NCBI GenBank assembly: GCA_945910005.1
Contig: OX246740.1
Coordinates: forward strand, 612,917 to 676,916
Source of the DNA: Isoperla grammatica
Lineage: Eukaryota; Arthropoda; Insecta; Plecoptera; Perlodidae
DNA length: 64,000 nucleotides
Direction: 5' to 3'
Under the pieces are notes generated by a model. It saw only the letters and a program-made list of their open reading frames with translations, searched no databases and was not told where the DNA came from. Every line of letters begins with the position of its first letter. Position 1 is the first letter of the stretch. Shown piece after piece: positions 1-12,226 of the stretch. The translations under genes were made by a program, and so were the position numbers.

Positions 1-1240
1 CCAATTTATTCTTTAATTGTAAACAGGACCGAGATCCCACTTGTGCAGAGTTAATAAATGGTGATTGATAAGTAATGATGAAGAATGGAGGAGGAAACCT
101 GGTACCGACACGTAGGCTACTCCTGTTGAAAAGTACATCGGCTTTACGTCCCATTCGAAAGGACGGTGTAACCAAAGATAATCTTCCACAATCTTTGGTG
201 TAAATCTAACCACTCACAGGTTCCTCCACTAACCTGATCTACCGAACAGTTGATGAGAAGAACGTATCTGTTACCAGTACACAAGCTTTCAAACCCTCCA
301 ATCTGCTGTAACCAACGACATAGCATAGTGTTTCGGAGGCGAGCAGTCACCCTGACCTGGTCCGATGTTGCTTTACCTTCGCCAGATTGATATGTTCGAA
401 AAGGGTATAATACGGTGTAAATGTAATCAAGCCATAAAATATGGCAATATGTTAAAATAATGCAAATCAGGTGTGCACAACGACAAAACAAAATTATCGA
501 CAATCGAGTGGTGTCATCAATCGATATTTTATATATAACGATAATTACACGAAATATACGCATGTGGTAAAAAAAAAAAACGTATTTTAACGGTTAAATG
601 GCAAAATAGTCAATTTTATTCTGGTTAATTAAATAACATTGTCTGCCATTAAAAATTTACTGAGCAAGGAGCTTATTACTGACATTAGTATTGGGAGCTA
701 TGATTCGGAACTGAATGAATAAGGTTTGAATTTCTAAAACACGACTCTATAATTAAATAAAATTTATTTGTATAATTGTCAAATTTGTATTCATAATTGA
801 TTATATCGTTTACATCCCTATGCAAACAATGTCAAATAGTATTTTGTTTTTTAAATGAGAAAAATAATACGATCAGAACGCGATTAACATAATATAATCA
901 AAAATCGTTAGTATTTCCTGTTCTGTTATACGTGTATACTAAATTAATTATCTATTTTCTTTGTCCGGAAAACCCATAACAACATTTACTACGTTTACTA
1001 CGCGAGCAGAGGCCGTACCGAATCGTTCGGACTCGGACGTCTATCTTTATAATACACTATTATTGTTTATATTCTATTAAGTGCTAGTAAGTACTAGTAG
1101 TAAGTTTAGTACTAGTAAATACTAGTAAGTAGTAGTATTAAGTACTCTTCAGCAGTCAGATAGTAAATAATAATCTATCGATCTTATAATACTAGGAAAA
1201 AACTCTGCGTTGTCAGATGAGCGATTTTTGTAAAATGTAT
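1..1240. other. Non-coding stretch, no gene seen
   Basis: A+T-rich sequence with no exon, RNA gene or clear repeat that I can support. The two open frames here (13-213 and 144-563, minus strand) have no recognisable motif, splice context or compositional bias and look like chance. At 1078-1140 there is a short run of imperfect AGTACTAGTA units. Confidence 0.5.
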
Positions 1241-1242
1241 AG

Positions 1243-1338
1243 TTATATTTTTGTAGATTGGCATCTTAACTGCATCTAGTATAGTGGTCACATCCGTCAA
1301 GCCACGTTTGACCTGTGTGCGACGAACAAAATTAAAAA
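1243..1338. repeat. Dispersed repeat R3, fragment 1
   Basis: The text around 1297-1335 (CGTTTGACCTG followed by GCGACGAACAAAATTA) recurs almost unchanged at 1605-1637, and in reverse complement at the right edge of the window (about 63950-64000). This marks it as a piece of an interspersed repeat of unknown class. The copy here is shorter and more diverged than the one at 1532-1710. Confidence 0.6.
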
Positions 1339-1531
1339 TTACAAAATATATTGCCGTAAATTAACCATATTTGGTTACAAGATAGCGATTAACAAAACAA
1401 TTTCAAAACTTTTGTCATATGTTGAAACTATTGTTGTGCATACCATTTAAAAAATATTGAAATGCATCGGTAAGTTTTAATTTAAAAGAATAAAATAAAA
1501 CATTGGATTTGTTTCAGTAATTATTTTTTGT

Positions 1532-1710
1532 AGGTTGACATCTTGACGGATTTTGCTGGTTTAGTGGTCACGAGAGTTGCCTGAAAATTTCAACCTAATT
1601 CATCAAGCCGTTTGACCTGTGCACGACGAACAAAATTATGTACACAAACAAACAGACAAAGTGCCGATCGAGTTGAAATGAGATTCACACGCTCGTCGCT
1701 CATCTAAACA
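1532..1710. repeat. Dispersed repeat R3, copy 2
   Basis: This is the longest R3 copy. It runs from a TTGACATCTTGACGG segment through CGTTTGACCTGTGCACGACG to a terminal part reading GATTCACACGCTCGTCGCTC. The reverse complement of its second half is found at 63886-64000. There is no coding potential and the class is unknown. The same order of sub-motifs in all copies argues for a mobile origin. Confidence 0.6.
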
Positions 1711-2245
1711 ACATAAACAATATATTATGATGATAGATGTCCGAACCTCGGCTCGCGCGGTAAATACGGGTAAACGAATAAAACGTTTGAAAACCGAGTG
1801 TATTTTATCGTCTAGCTTACAATCAATTGACGTAACAAATCGGTTGGGAATTCTAATCTAATAAGCAGTACGAGTTCCCCGACACACGTTGTCATCACTA
1901 CCAACCGCATGGAAATACACACTGCAATGGTCACAGCAACATGTGGTTATGCACTGTACATGTGTGCAAGGAAAGTCTACTGAATCGCTTTGGAAGGTCG
2001 AGGACAGACACGATTATCTTATCCTGAAATGCTACCATGTTCACGGCCCGGAAATATAGTCAACTAATTCACTATCAAAACGCAGCAGCACGTTTGGTCT
2101 ATATTGTATACAGGCTTGCGTTCATTTCAATCCACATTATAATCGGTCGGTAGCCCTTAAACGTCAAACTGCTTTTACCAATTATTAATTTAAATACTTC
2201 ATTTACTTGCGGTACTGACACTGACCAATACATGCAATTCAGCGA

Positions 2246-2400
2246 TATCATGGACTCACGTCGACTCGGTACGGCAGGACGCGTGTTCGATTCCTACCGA
2301 TGGCAAACCTGAATGAAGGGTTTCAGAGGTTTTCCACATTCACAAATAGGAATGTAGAGTGAGAATATTCCCGGCCGGGAAATCGATACTATAATTACAA
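2246..2400 (+). repeat. tRNA-like SINE remnant (weak)
   Basis: GTGTTCGATTCCTACC at about 2282-2297 resembles a polymerase III B box with a T-arm stem. It is followed by a tail containing AGGTTTTCCACATTCACAAATAGG, a layout typical of the body of invertebrate tRNA-derived SINEs. No complete A box or tRNA fold is visible. Confidence 0.35.
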
Positions 2401-2578
2401 CAGATTCACGAAAACCACCATTACCAGTAAATAAAAATCATTCCATTCATTACATTCATGTCACATAATTTGTTTTTACATTATTACGACATTATAGATA
2501 TTTATTGGCCTAGCTTGTTTTCATCATATAAATAAAAAAACTCCCAAATTCCCGCCTTGGAGAATATCCTCCCCCTAC

Positions 2579-2600
2579 ACCCCCCCCCCCCCCCCCCCCC
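2579..2600. repeat. Poly-C tract (about 22 nt)
   Basis: An uninterrupted cytosine run, one of about a dozen such G/C homopolymers of 12 nt or more in this window. Confidence 0.9.
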
Positions 2601-2960
2601 AAACATTCATAATTCTCACGTGACGTCGCAGCGGCCATGATTGCGACACAATTGACATTTTCACGTGCCGAAGTGTTCAATATTAATTAATAATAGTTAT
2701 ATTGTGATGATGTGATCTTTTCACTAAAACAATTGGTGCAAATGAAAATAATCGGGGTACCAATTAATTGCTCGCCTACTTTTTGTTTTTACTTAAAATC
2801 CTGCGTGCGCCAACTGCTAGTGCTTGTCTTCAGGAAAATCCTCCTGAATTATCCCAACACCGTGATATGGCGCAAGAAGATACCTGCCTGGCCCAGGCAG
2901 GTAAAACTGAACGAAAAATAGGTCAAGTACTTTTATGTGTGTACACTGTACAATAACGTA

Positions 2961-3225
2961 CATTCACTTCATACGTTACCTGTTATGACTATGTTCTTAT
3001 GCGCCCTAAGCTTCGGTCGTCTGACTTCAGGGCAGAAGCGGTTTTGATTCACTTCATACGTTACCTGTTATGGCTATGTTCTTATGCGCCCTAAGCTTCA
3101 GTCGTCTGGACTTCAGGGCAGAAGCGGTTTTGATTCACTGCATACGTTACAGTGTAATGACTATGTTTGTATATGCACCCTAAGCTTCAGTCGTCTGGAC
3201 TTCAGGGCAGGAGCGGTTTTGACTT
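2961..3225. repeat. Tandem repeat, 3 x about 87 bp
   Basis: Three consecutive units each contain CTTCATACGTTACCTGTTAT (third copy diverged), then ATGCGCCCTAAGCTTC and GACTTCAGGGCAG. They begin near 2961, 3047 and 3134. Units 1 and 2 are almost identical and unit 3 carries several substitutions. The apparent open frame at 3084-3272 is a by-product of the repeat. Confidence 0.85.
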
Positions 3226-3239
3226 TTGAAACATTCATC

Positions 3240-4520
3240 ATGGTACGTGGCGAAAGAACCCGAGATGTTTAAATACAAAAAGTTGTAACTGATAAATTGT
3301 AGTAATACCTCTACGTCAAAAAACGCACAAAATTTTCATTTTTAAATTATATCTCAAGAATGGGTTTCGAAATCGAAAATCTGAATCAACAGCGCACTGT
3401 GGTTTAGTAAGGCCTACACATTGAATGCGCTAAGTCGTGACTTATATTATAATCAGTATGTTTTATAAATTATAAATAATTAATTTTATTACTAATTATA
3501 GAATTATAATCAAAATACTACGCTAATGGTTATATTATTTTATTCTATCTGTAGGGCTTACTAAAGCAAAGTGCGCTGCTGATTTAGATTTTCGATTTCT
3601 TGTTGCAATCTTGAAATCTAATTTAATAATGAACATTTTATGCGGTTTTTGACGTAGAGACTACCCTTTGCCCTTAATCCTGCAGCGTGTTACCACACTA
3701 AACCGTAAACCTGCACCGGCAGACATAAGTACAGGACTAAAACAGAAAGAAGTCGAGTCTTCGGCGCCTTTTAAAATCTTCATCATTAGTGTTGAATCCA
3801 AATGTTTATGTGAACGTTTGCATGCGTTTATGACATACTAACTTCGTTTTAAAACCTATTTCCGTGTAGACCGGTCATAAAACCACTCTGCTCATATATA
3901 ACGCATGCAACTCTGTGAGATACCAAAACATCTTAGATACCAAAGCGAAATACTTGACGTGTTTTCCAACCGTCCGACATTTCATGTAACGTTTACACTT
4001 GCCACTTAAATATCTACATAAGAGGAAAGAAAGGTGAGTGTAAAATAAAGTACGTAGCTGCGCAACGCTAACATTATTTAGCCATATCTCGAGAACGCTA
4101 CACAATATAAATGTCAATAAATATAAAACAGTAAAGCCCAAGTAAGTAACATGTAAAGCCCAGAATGTAGTTTCATAACATCTAAAAACTGGATTAATAA
4201 AATGTTAAAATGTAGTAAACCAATAAACTTGAAAACTTTTAATATCACCATAAATCACTCAGAACCATTCTTATCTATACACGGCTGCCACTTAAAAGCG
4301 GAAAAATTATACCCTGGCAAACACATGATGTAGGCTACGTGATACCACTACAAATATTTCATTCAACTTATTATTCATTCACACATTGTACATAAACTGA
4401 TTTCGTCATATTAAATGCAGCATTAAATCAAACATTTATGAAACCCCAATCCAAAAGATTAATAAAAGCAAAACGTTCAAGCCACTTCATAAAATACTGA
4501 ATTTTCCAAACTCTTAAATC
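3240..4520. other. Non-coding stretch, no gene seen
   Basis: A+T-rich, with no supported gene. A diverged inverted pair is visible: a segment around 3320-3420 (GACGTAGAGGTATTACT read in reverse, plus GCAGCGCACT) reappears inverted around 3560-3665. This suggests an old inverted-repeat element of about 350 bp. The 88-residue minus frame at 3875-4141 has no motif. Confidence 0.4.
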
Positions 4521-4598
4521 GATAACCTGCCCAAGAAGAGACTGCTGCCTTCGTGGTGGGCAGGTTTGCGTGCTTGGTAATCCCGAGCTATGCATCGG

Positions 4599-5860
4599 CA
4601 ACGAACAGTTTGACCCGGAACTAATTGGTACAGAATTTGTTTTGATCAGAAGTTGTTACTTATGTATACCTACATGCGCATACGAAACTTTACAGCTGCC
4701 CGACACCCCTAGTTAGCGTAATTAATTGAAATTTTAAAACTAACTAATGCTCATATTATGGTTGTTTTTTAAGATTTTCAGAATTAATATTTTTACTACA
4801 TCCAACAACCTATTTGGTAATTTAATAAAATTACTAAAATCAATATAAATATCCTGGTAGCCATTAATTAATTACTATAACTTATAATAGCAATTTCAAT
4901 TAAATGTTTCCAGTGTAAAACATGGTGCGATTTAATATTGTTTTGTCAGTTTCAAATATAAGAATAATAACATACAAAACTTGTGTAGAAACTTTACTTC
5001 AATCAAAATATTATTTGTATGACAAACCAGCATAATCAATAATTAATTATTACATTAATAACAGATGAATGATATATACTCTTAAGGTCATGCAAAAAAA
5101 AATCCCGAATTTTTTAGGGGGGTGGAACGAAGGGGGGGGGGGGAGGGCGGGTTAAATAAGGAATATCGTCAAACGTATCAAACGAAAGCTACGACGGTAC
5201 AAACGATACGTTTGACGATATTCCTTAATTAACCCGCCCTCCCCCCCCCCCCCCTTCGTTTTAACCCCCTAAAAAACTTGGAGAATTTTTTTCAATGACC
5301 CTGAGAGTACCAGTATTAAAATCAACGTATCAACAGCTTTCTTTTGATACCCATATTGCCTATGTTCAATACGTATGTCAGTCATGAATGTAATTAATTA
5401 TTAATTAGCTGATATCATGTAAATAGTTTTTTGATTCCAGTAAAGTTTCTACACAAGTTTCGTATGTTATTATTCTTATATTAACAACTGTCAAAACAAT
5501 ATGCAATTGAACCAATTTTACACGGGAAGGATTTATTTGTAATTGTTATTATAATTAATAGTAATTAATTAATGAGTATCGAAATATTTATATTGATGTA
5601 GGCCTAAGTAATTTTTTTAAATTACAAAAGGGGTAGATTGATGTGGAAAACATATAAATTCTGAAAAATCTTTAAAAATAACCATAATATGAGTATTAGG
5701 CCTAATTAGTTTTAACATTTTAATTAATTACGCTAATTAGGGGTGTCGGACAGCGGTAAAGTTTCTTATGCGCACGTAGGTATACATAAATAACAACTTC
5801 TGATAAACAAAATTCTGTACCAATTGGTTCCGGGTCAAGCCTATTTATACGGTTCGTTTC
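4599..5860. mobile_element. Fold-back element, arms about 600 bp
   Basis: The left arm starts near 4599 (AACGAAC...TTGACCCGGAACTAATTGG) and its reverse complement closes the element near 5860. The symmetry runs almost to the centre, where GAATATCGTCAAACGTATC (5161-5180) faces its complement (5206-5224) across a loop of about 25 nt. The arms have diverged by substitutions and indels, and both carry G/C homopolymers near the centre. There is no transposase, so this is a non-autonomous long-inverted-repeat element inserted in R2. Confidence 0.75.
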
Positions 5861-6036
5861 TTGGTCTATAGGGCCACCCTAGCCGGGACAGATCGAAATG
5901 GTGAAGCCAGACGAAATGCAGTCCACGTCGTCCCCTTTCCCTTTCAATATTAGTTCTCATACTTCTTCCTTTTCTCCAAAGACCCCCCCCCCCCCCCCAA
6001 CTACACATGATCATAGTTGTCGAGTACGTCGTTAAA

Positions 6037-6040
6037 CAAA

Positions 6041-6112
<72 letters not shown>

Positions 6113-6124
6113 CAATAATAATAA
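6037..6124. repeat. (AAT)n microsatellite
   Basis: About 28 AAT units with one interruption, forming the 3' tail of the R2 copy. The minus frame rich in tyrosine (5841-6143) is merely this microsatellite translated. Confidence 0.9.
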
Positions 6125-6936
6125 ATCGAGAAAACGAGTCCATTTTATTTATATCAATATAACATATACCTAGGTATGGACCATGGAACCAATTAGCCTA
6201 TTGTAAAATCTTTCACAGCTCATACTTGGACTTTAGAAGTTGTATCTATCGCTGTACCTACATAGGCTACAATTGTTGGGTGTTTCTCAATCCATAAAAC
6301 AGAATTTAGCTATACTATGTAGGAACACATATGGGAGCTCATACTTAAAAAGAACGGCATTCCGCACTATCATCGATTTTCCACCGTATATTGTCTAGAT
6401 ATTTTGATAAATTACAGAGTTATCCGCACACAATTCGTGCGATTAAATCACTTCCCAGAAACCGTTACGGTATTTACTTGAGTCTTCATGCAAGAAGAGC
6501 GTCTGCTTGCGCAAGCCTATTTATACATAACGCGGGCATCCGTCCGTTGGTAAGTCCGCGTCGCAACGCCTCAAGACATGTGTCAGCTGATGGGTGCAGC
6601 AAAAACAGGAGGATGCGAAGTGCGTCATCGCCCCCCAACCATCGGGGTGAGGGCGGATTTAACGGGTGGCGAGGTCGGCGAATGCCGACCGGGCCCCGAC
6701 CCGGTCGGGGCCCCCCAAGACCTCTATTGCTGATAATCATAGCTTTATGTAGTTGTCGTCTACTCAGCCGCTATTTGTTGAAATTTTCCATGAAAGGAAA
6801 ACGAAGCTACAATTGACATAAATTATCTACTCAGCCGCTATTTGTTGAAATTTTCCATGAAAGGAAAACGAAGCTACAATTGACATAAAAAGAGTTTAGT
6901 GTGGGCCTTTCACAATAAAAACAGGTTGTTGGAGCA

Positions 6937-7122
6937 TCGCGCACACTTATCCGAACCGAGCCGCGCCGAACGGAAGAGAAATTTTCCGATCGAATTAAAT
7001 ACATGTATTTCAATGCGAGCCCGCACACTTGTCGGAACCGAAGCGGCCGGTCGGCCGTTCTCGACCGAGAACCCCATCGGAAGACTTCCGTTCGGCGCGG
7101 TTCGGTTCGGATAGGTGTGCGA
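6937..7122. mobile_element. GC-rich MITE with terminal inverted repeats
   Basis: GCACACTTATCCGAACCG near 6941 is inverted as CGGTTCGGATAGGTGTGCG near 7103-7121, and the adjoining CGCGCCGAACGG / CCGTTCGGCGCG continue the pairing. The element is far more GC-rich than its surroundings. Frames spanning it (6831-7376, 7003-7434, 7010-7504) are explained by this composition. A related end is present at 7495-7615. Confidence 0.6.
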
Positions 7123-7494
7123 CCCCTAACGGAACTTGCGATGCCCTTCGTGTACGTTCGACATACTTCGGGGCAGTTCGGCGTTTCACCCTCGCATTTT
7201 GTGCATGCAAGGTGTACGATAAACACGTGCTGTTTGAGCACAACAATGAGCGACGAAAAGTTAATTTCGCTTGTACAACAATACGTTGAGTTATACGACA
7301 AATCGACATATACGACATGTTCGTGTACCCAACATTTTCTCTTCTTTCTTTCTTCCTCTTCCTCTTCATTAACCAAAAGACATACGCCTTACATAATAAT
7401 GTCTTCATCACTAACTGCTCGAATCTATGTCTAAAAACTAACTGAGCAGACTGACATTGCGATCGTGGAAACTGTAAAGCACGTTGAAGTTGGT

Positions 7495-7615
7495 GCGCGC
7501 GCAACTAGCAGCCGTCTTTTCGCTTCCGTTCGGTTCCGACAAATGTGCGCTGAACCATCCGCCGTCGGCCGACGACGGGTCGCTTCGGCGCGGTTCGGTT
7601 CGGATAGGTGTGCGC
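7495..7615. mobile_element. Related GC-rich MITE, short copy
   Basis: It ends with the same CGGCGCGGTTCGGTTCGGAT / AGGTGTGCG block seen at 7090-7121 and begins with a less well preserved inverted counterpart (GTTCCGACAAATGTGCGC). It probably belongs to the same family as 6937-7122. Confidence 0.45.
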
Positions 7616-7619
7616 GGAC

Positions 7620-9640
7620 CTGGTAGGGACAGCGGGACTAGATTTTTTCAGATTTTAAACAGATTTACACCGTTCTGAGGAACAACGCTTCGTAAACATA
7701 AATGCGGATGCACATATTTCAAAGTTCGAGGAAAATCAGTTACTTATGTAGGTGGCCAATGGGGGGTCGGGTGGGGGTGTCTTGTTGTGTCATATTAAAC
7801 CCTAAACACGTGTTCGTAGCTCAGTTGTATTATAAGTTTGGCAAGTGACGTAAGTCAAGTAGTTCTTGCATAATACTGTGCTTCAGCGTGTGCGTGTGTG
7901 TGAGCGTTATTCTGTGGGACAGTTTTCGTTTTATTCCTTTTGTTTGAATGTTTGAATTGTTATGTGGTATTGAAATTGTGCCACTGCTAGGTTCAGGTAT
8001 GTTTAGAAATGAGCGAGAAAGACAAATACAAACAAAACCAGGCTGTCAAAAATGTAAAGATAGGTAACGTTCTCTTTTAACGAGTGAGGGCAGTGATCCT
8101 AAACAAACAAAATTAGCAATTTTTGCTGAGAGGAAGGTATGTTCGAGTGCAATTAAATCAGCACGTGTTGGTGAAGTATAAGTAAACGCGATGAAACGTC
8201 GATTTATATTAAAAATCTCTGTTCTGGTCTCCCCACAGTGCAACAGGAACATGTGTCCGAATCGTCTAGTGATGTCACGAGTATTTCTCAAGTAGAACTT
8301 AATGTTAAGTTTGAAAACCAAACTTCTACTAAAACTTGCTTCGATTTAATCCCATTACCTACTTCAAGCAAAAATTGGGACAGTAATAATTCGTAATTTT
8401 TGGGGGAAAAGTTTCCCACGGACAGGGCTCTTTTTACAAATTAACTTTACGCGTTTTAGGCCATCCAACTTATTGCAGTACCAAAAATATGTTCGTCCTT
8501 ATCGAAATTGTTTCCAGCGGCTGGGGCTTCGCCCCAGACCCCTGCTATTCCGGACTACCTCATCTACACGAAATTACTACAATCATCAATGCCGACCGGG
8601 CCCTTTTTCTTAAATCCGCCCCTGGTGAGGCTATTGTTACCGTTTTCGGTTTTCTAAAATATGCACAACATACAAAAGTTTAACTTTGAAATTGAAACAT
8701 TGACCTCTGAAAGTAGGTATCAAAATTGTGTTGGTCGCCGCCGGTATCAGCATTGCTTCTTTAATCCACCTCACGTCGAAATAAGCTATAGAAGAAATAC
8801 GTGATGGTGGTAATCAATTTGTATTGTGGTTCAAGAACATACTTTGGTCTAGGCCCTAGACTCTAGACCAAGGGGTATTAAGAGTTTCATTTTTCAGTGC
8901 ATTATCTTTATTGGTTTTTTAAAATAAATAAAAATAAAATAAATTCACATTATTTAGTCTACCCACTCAGCAACAAAACTGATTTTCAGTGGGGGACTTA
9001 AATTTAAAGCGACGAAACCAACCCTGTTTATCATTGTTTTAATGTACCGGTACACCAAGTGTATTTGTACCGGTCGATTAAAATAATGATAAACAAAATA
9101 CCGTTAAAGAAAATACACTGAAAACTCTTCATACTCTTCTTGAACCACAATAAACATTGTTTGATTCGCATCACAAGATGTTTGTATTTTGTTGATTTCA
9201 GATGATGATTATGAGTGGCAATCATTGAACGATACCAAATATACCGCTTAACGCACTTGGCTGTACAGTTCAAAATCAATGCAATTAATGATAGTGTGTT
9301 TTACTTGAAATTAAATATTCATTTGTCCTATAGGAATGAACAGTATCTTCCTTTTTTAGTGTAACGTGTAAGGTACCTTCCTACATACATTCTAAGTAAT
9401 CCGTGCTTACAGACGACGCCGTCTTAAAATAAAACACACTTTAAAAGGCATTATAACTAGCAGCAGCTTTAACATATTATGTAAATTGCACGGTGAAAAA
9501 TGTATATTTTTATCACCATAACCCCCTAACGTTCATGGTTTTAAAACGTACAAGTTTTATCATTCGTTCTTGACAAGACGTATGTATATTTATTACGCAT
9601 GGGTAAATAATACCTACGTGTGTAGTAAAATATGTAAGAA
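7620..9640. other. Non-coding stretch with repeat fragments
   Basis: No gene is supported. The text at 8591-8620 (GCCGACCGGGCCC, TTAAATCCGCCCC) matches, in inverted order, the block at 6645-6695, which suggests ends of a DNA-transposon family. At 8935-9030 is a reverse-complement copy of the repeat (R4) seen at 28290-28380. Parts of 8735-8870 and 9030-9170 resemble the CAGCCGCCGGTACCGG-ended MITE at 31430-31679. Confidence 0.5.
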
Positions 9641-9646
9641 CGGGTA

Positions 9647-9935
9647 CTAGGAAAACGCTCTGGTTGACGCGTTGATAAGCGAGCGCGTCCATATCTACGA
9701 ACTTTCTGGAGAAAATTAACAACAATACAACAATGCGCATTGCAAACATTTTTCTAAATTCCATATCTATTATACTTTCCGACCATGTTGGACGTCGTGC
9801 AGTGTGCGTTGCTAAGATTTTTCGCCGCGGTCCGCCACCGATACTAACACTTATTCAGCAATAGAAATGTAATTTCTGGCTCTAATACGTATCAGATCGC
9901 GTTTATATATCGCTCGCTCAATAGTTTATTCCTTT
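9647..9935 (-). mobile_element. R1 Helitron-like repeat, copy i (internally deleted)
   Basis: Read on the minus strand, the element ends in CGTTTTCCTAG with T as the next base. It has the hairpin GACGCG-loop-CGCGTC about 15 nt before the end. The rest matches R1 copies ii-v as far as the polymorphic AAATTACATTTCTATT region, then jumps to a GCGAGCG end. Most of the middle of the element is therefore missing. Confidence 0.6.
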
Positions 9936-10129
9936 AAATAACTTTCAATTTTACCAATATTTAAAAAAACAATATTAAACAATAAACAATATTTGAAACA
10001 AAACACTAGTGTTATAATAATAATAATTTTTGTAGGAATACCCGTCATAGGGTGCACATCAGCTTTACCTGATGTGCCCCTCTTCAGGTGACTAACTAGG
10101 TTATTAGGGTGTTTGGATAGTTGGGCAGG

Positions 10130-10292
10130 AATGTCCGAGGGCTGTTAGTAGGACTCAATCTTAGCATTCGCCAAGTTACGACTGAAGAAAACCTCGGAAA
10201 AAACCTTCAGTCAGAGCTGCCGGTGGCCGGAATCGAACCGGCGACCTCCCGAATTAGAGTCTCGCGTCTTACCGCTGAGCCACCTCTATCGG
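10130..10292 (-). repeat. tRNA-derived SINE (family S1), copy 1
   Basis: On the minus strand it reads GGTGGCTCAGCGGTAAGACG (A-box region), then a perfect T-arm GCCGG-TTCGATT-CCGGC (B box), then a non-tRNA body containing CTGACTGAAGG. The anticodon stem does not pair, so it is not a working tRNA gene. A second copy at 49848-50022 shares both the tRNA part and the body. Confidence 0.75.
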
Positions 10293-10753
10293 TACTAGAT
10301 TTATGATAATAATATGATACAGGTCGCTTCGCCGAGAAGGGGGGCACTAATTACTTGGTTGGCGCGCAGTTGCTACAATGCGGAGAGGGAGAGGTCAACA
10401 GACCAACAGCGGACTTGTGCGCTTCTAGGCGATCACCACCATTACATACAAGAACATGAGTGGGTGTGACCGACGTGATTCACAACGAACGACAACAAAC
10501 TAATGAAGAGTGTTGCCGGAATTATCTCGGACCTCTTGCGGCGTGTGGAATTTGGCATTTTCGCACAAAAGAAACTAATAATGATAACATTGCAGTTAAA
10601 ATTAAATAACAAGTTTCCTCGCCGGGTTATTATATCGCGCCGTGCTCTGCCTGTACGGCCAAAGACTTGTCTTGAATGACATGTAAACAAAAATTATAAA
10701 GGGAATCTTTTCATTTACAAAGAACAACACTGAAAGGAAGACAACGGTTTTGG

Positions 10754-10782
10754 GGGGAGGGGGGGGGGGGGGGGGGGGGTGA
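10754..10782. repeat. Poly-G tract
   Basis: A guanine run of about 28 nt broken once near its start. The Pro-rich and Lys-rich frames around it (10602-11161) are artefacts of this tract and of the A-rich run at 10907-10960. Confidence 0.9.
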
Positions 10783-10857
10783 AAATCGAACTTATCAAAA
10801 GCCAATATGTTTCATCAGAGCGTTTAACACAACAAAGCAGAGCATCGAATCGCGTCA

Positions 10858-11330
10858 CTAACCGGCCGCGGTGGCTCAGGACACAGATCTGTGGGTCGAC
10901 AGACATAAAAAAACAAAAAAAAACAAAAAAAACAAACGAAACCAAAAACAAACAAAACAGAACGAAGTGCCATAAATGTATAATGGAGCCACTGCCAGCT
11001 ACACAATATGGAGCCAAGAAGAGACACAGATGGGACCGGTCGGCATGAATGAAAATGCTAAGAGACAAAGTTGAAAAAGTGAGCACGACCATGATGATGA
11101 GCAAAGGGGTAAGGGCAAGGGAGGGTAATGCACGAGAGACCTCTTTGCGGGAACCGGTCACCGAAAAGAGGGAACCTCCCTCGAAGGCGATGGTAAATAA
11201 ATAAATACAGACATTTTAACATCGTTGTGTGTGCAATGTTATATCTTGAAATCGTAAGGTATTTCTGCTCGTTACAGTGGCGCCTCAACTCAACCTCTTG
11301 GAGACAAGTAATGTAGATAGGCTACGGACC
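10858..11330. other. Non-coding; A-rich tail after a GGTGGCTCAGG block
   Basis: GCGGTGGCTCAGGACACAG at 10868-10886 is followed by about 50 nt of A-rich (CA5-8)n sequence, which looks like a SINE head and tail. The rest to 11330 holds no supported gene. Confidence 0.35.
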
Positions 11331-12226
11331 TCGAAACATAGACCGAGCTGCCGCTCTTTATTCACTCGATTTCCTTCTATTTCCGAAGTCTTCCTCTGAG
11401 TCGTCAACTGGAACTTGTGTTCTATATAAACAGTTCTAGGAACAAAGCAAACAAACACGAGACGCGAGATGGGTTGGATAGATATTGATGATATTCAGTG
11501 GCTCCAAGCGCGGCGATAAAAAGGTGACATTGACTGACTGACGAACTTTCAGATGGGGCGAAACGCCAAACGGGGTTCCTCGCACTAGTGTTGTGAAAAG
11601 TGTCTTCTTCAACATGTAGGAATAGACAGAAGCAATCAAACTATATAAACCAGAGACCTCAGGCCTAGTTAGTGGGTAAGAATCTTGTACTTTATCGAAA
11701 TTGCAAGATAGTTTCTTTTTTGTGTGGGTCATTTTTATTGGTCGTATTTGTGCTTTCAATGAAGTTTTTGATTCCACTGGAGTACGAAGCTATGAAAGCA
11801 ATGACGGCACATCATGTAAGGTATAAGATCAGTTCTTGCAGCTGATTGGATATTGAATAAATACTAATTGTTGATTTGAATTCCACTAATATGAAAGTCG
11901 CCATAAGTCAGTCTATCAGTCTTCATGATGTGCCGAATATAATTTATTGCGGGCCCCATTTGACCCGTTGACCATCAAATGGAGCAACACTAGGCTAGGT
12001 CACAGAGGGCTAGCCGCTAGACGAAGGCGAAGTGTGTTTGTTTGTTTTACTGCAGTTACAACAATGCAAAATCTCACCATGAAATGGAATGCGTTCAATA
12101 TATCGATATCGATATTGATGCTTGATGGGCATTACCAGAAACGTTTTCGTCAAAGTGATCCGATCCCCTTACCTATGTAAAATTATTTCTTTCCGGAAGA
12201 CAAAACTTCTGTATGGATGTGCAAGA
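11331..12226. other. Non-coding stretch, no gene seen
   Basis: No exon or repeat I can support. The 113-residue minus frame at 11436-11777 lacks any recognisable motif or flanking splice sites. Confidence 0.4.

Larger units (their letters stand above)
4526..6124 (+). repeat. Dispersed repeat R2, copy split by a fold-back insertion
   Basis: R2 begins CCTGCCCAAG, continues ACTGCTGCCTTCGTGGTGGG and CAGGTTTGCGTGCTTGG, and ends in GTTGTCGAGTACGTCGTTAAA plus an (AAT)n tail. Its layout is SINE-like. The left part (4526 to about 4598) and right part (about 5861-6124) are separated by 1.26 kb of unrelated palindromic DNA. Uninterrupted R2 copies at 40298-40560 (plus) and 36398-36612 (minus) show where the two halves belong together. 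Confidence 0.7.

Noticed and set aside
5841..6143. Frame with a poly-tyrosine run
   Set aside because: AAT tail of repeat R2 read on the minus strand.
6391..7678. Several overlapping frames with Arg/Ser/Pro-rich products
   Set aside because: They coincide with GC-rich MITE ends; both strands are open and no motif is present.
10210..10290. tRNA gene
   Set aside because: The T arm is perfect, but the anticodon stem does not pair and no acceptor stem closes. A second copy shares the non-tRNA body, so it is a SINE.
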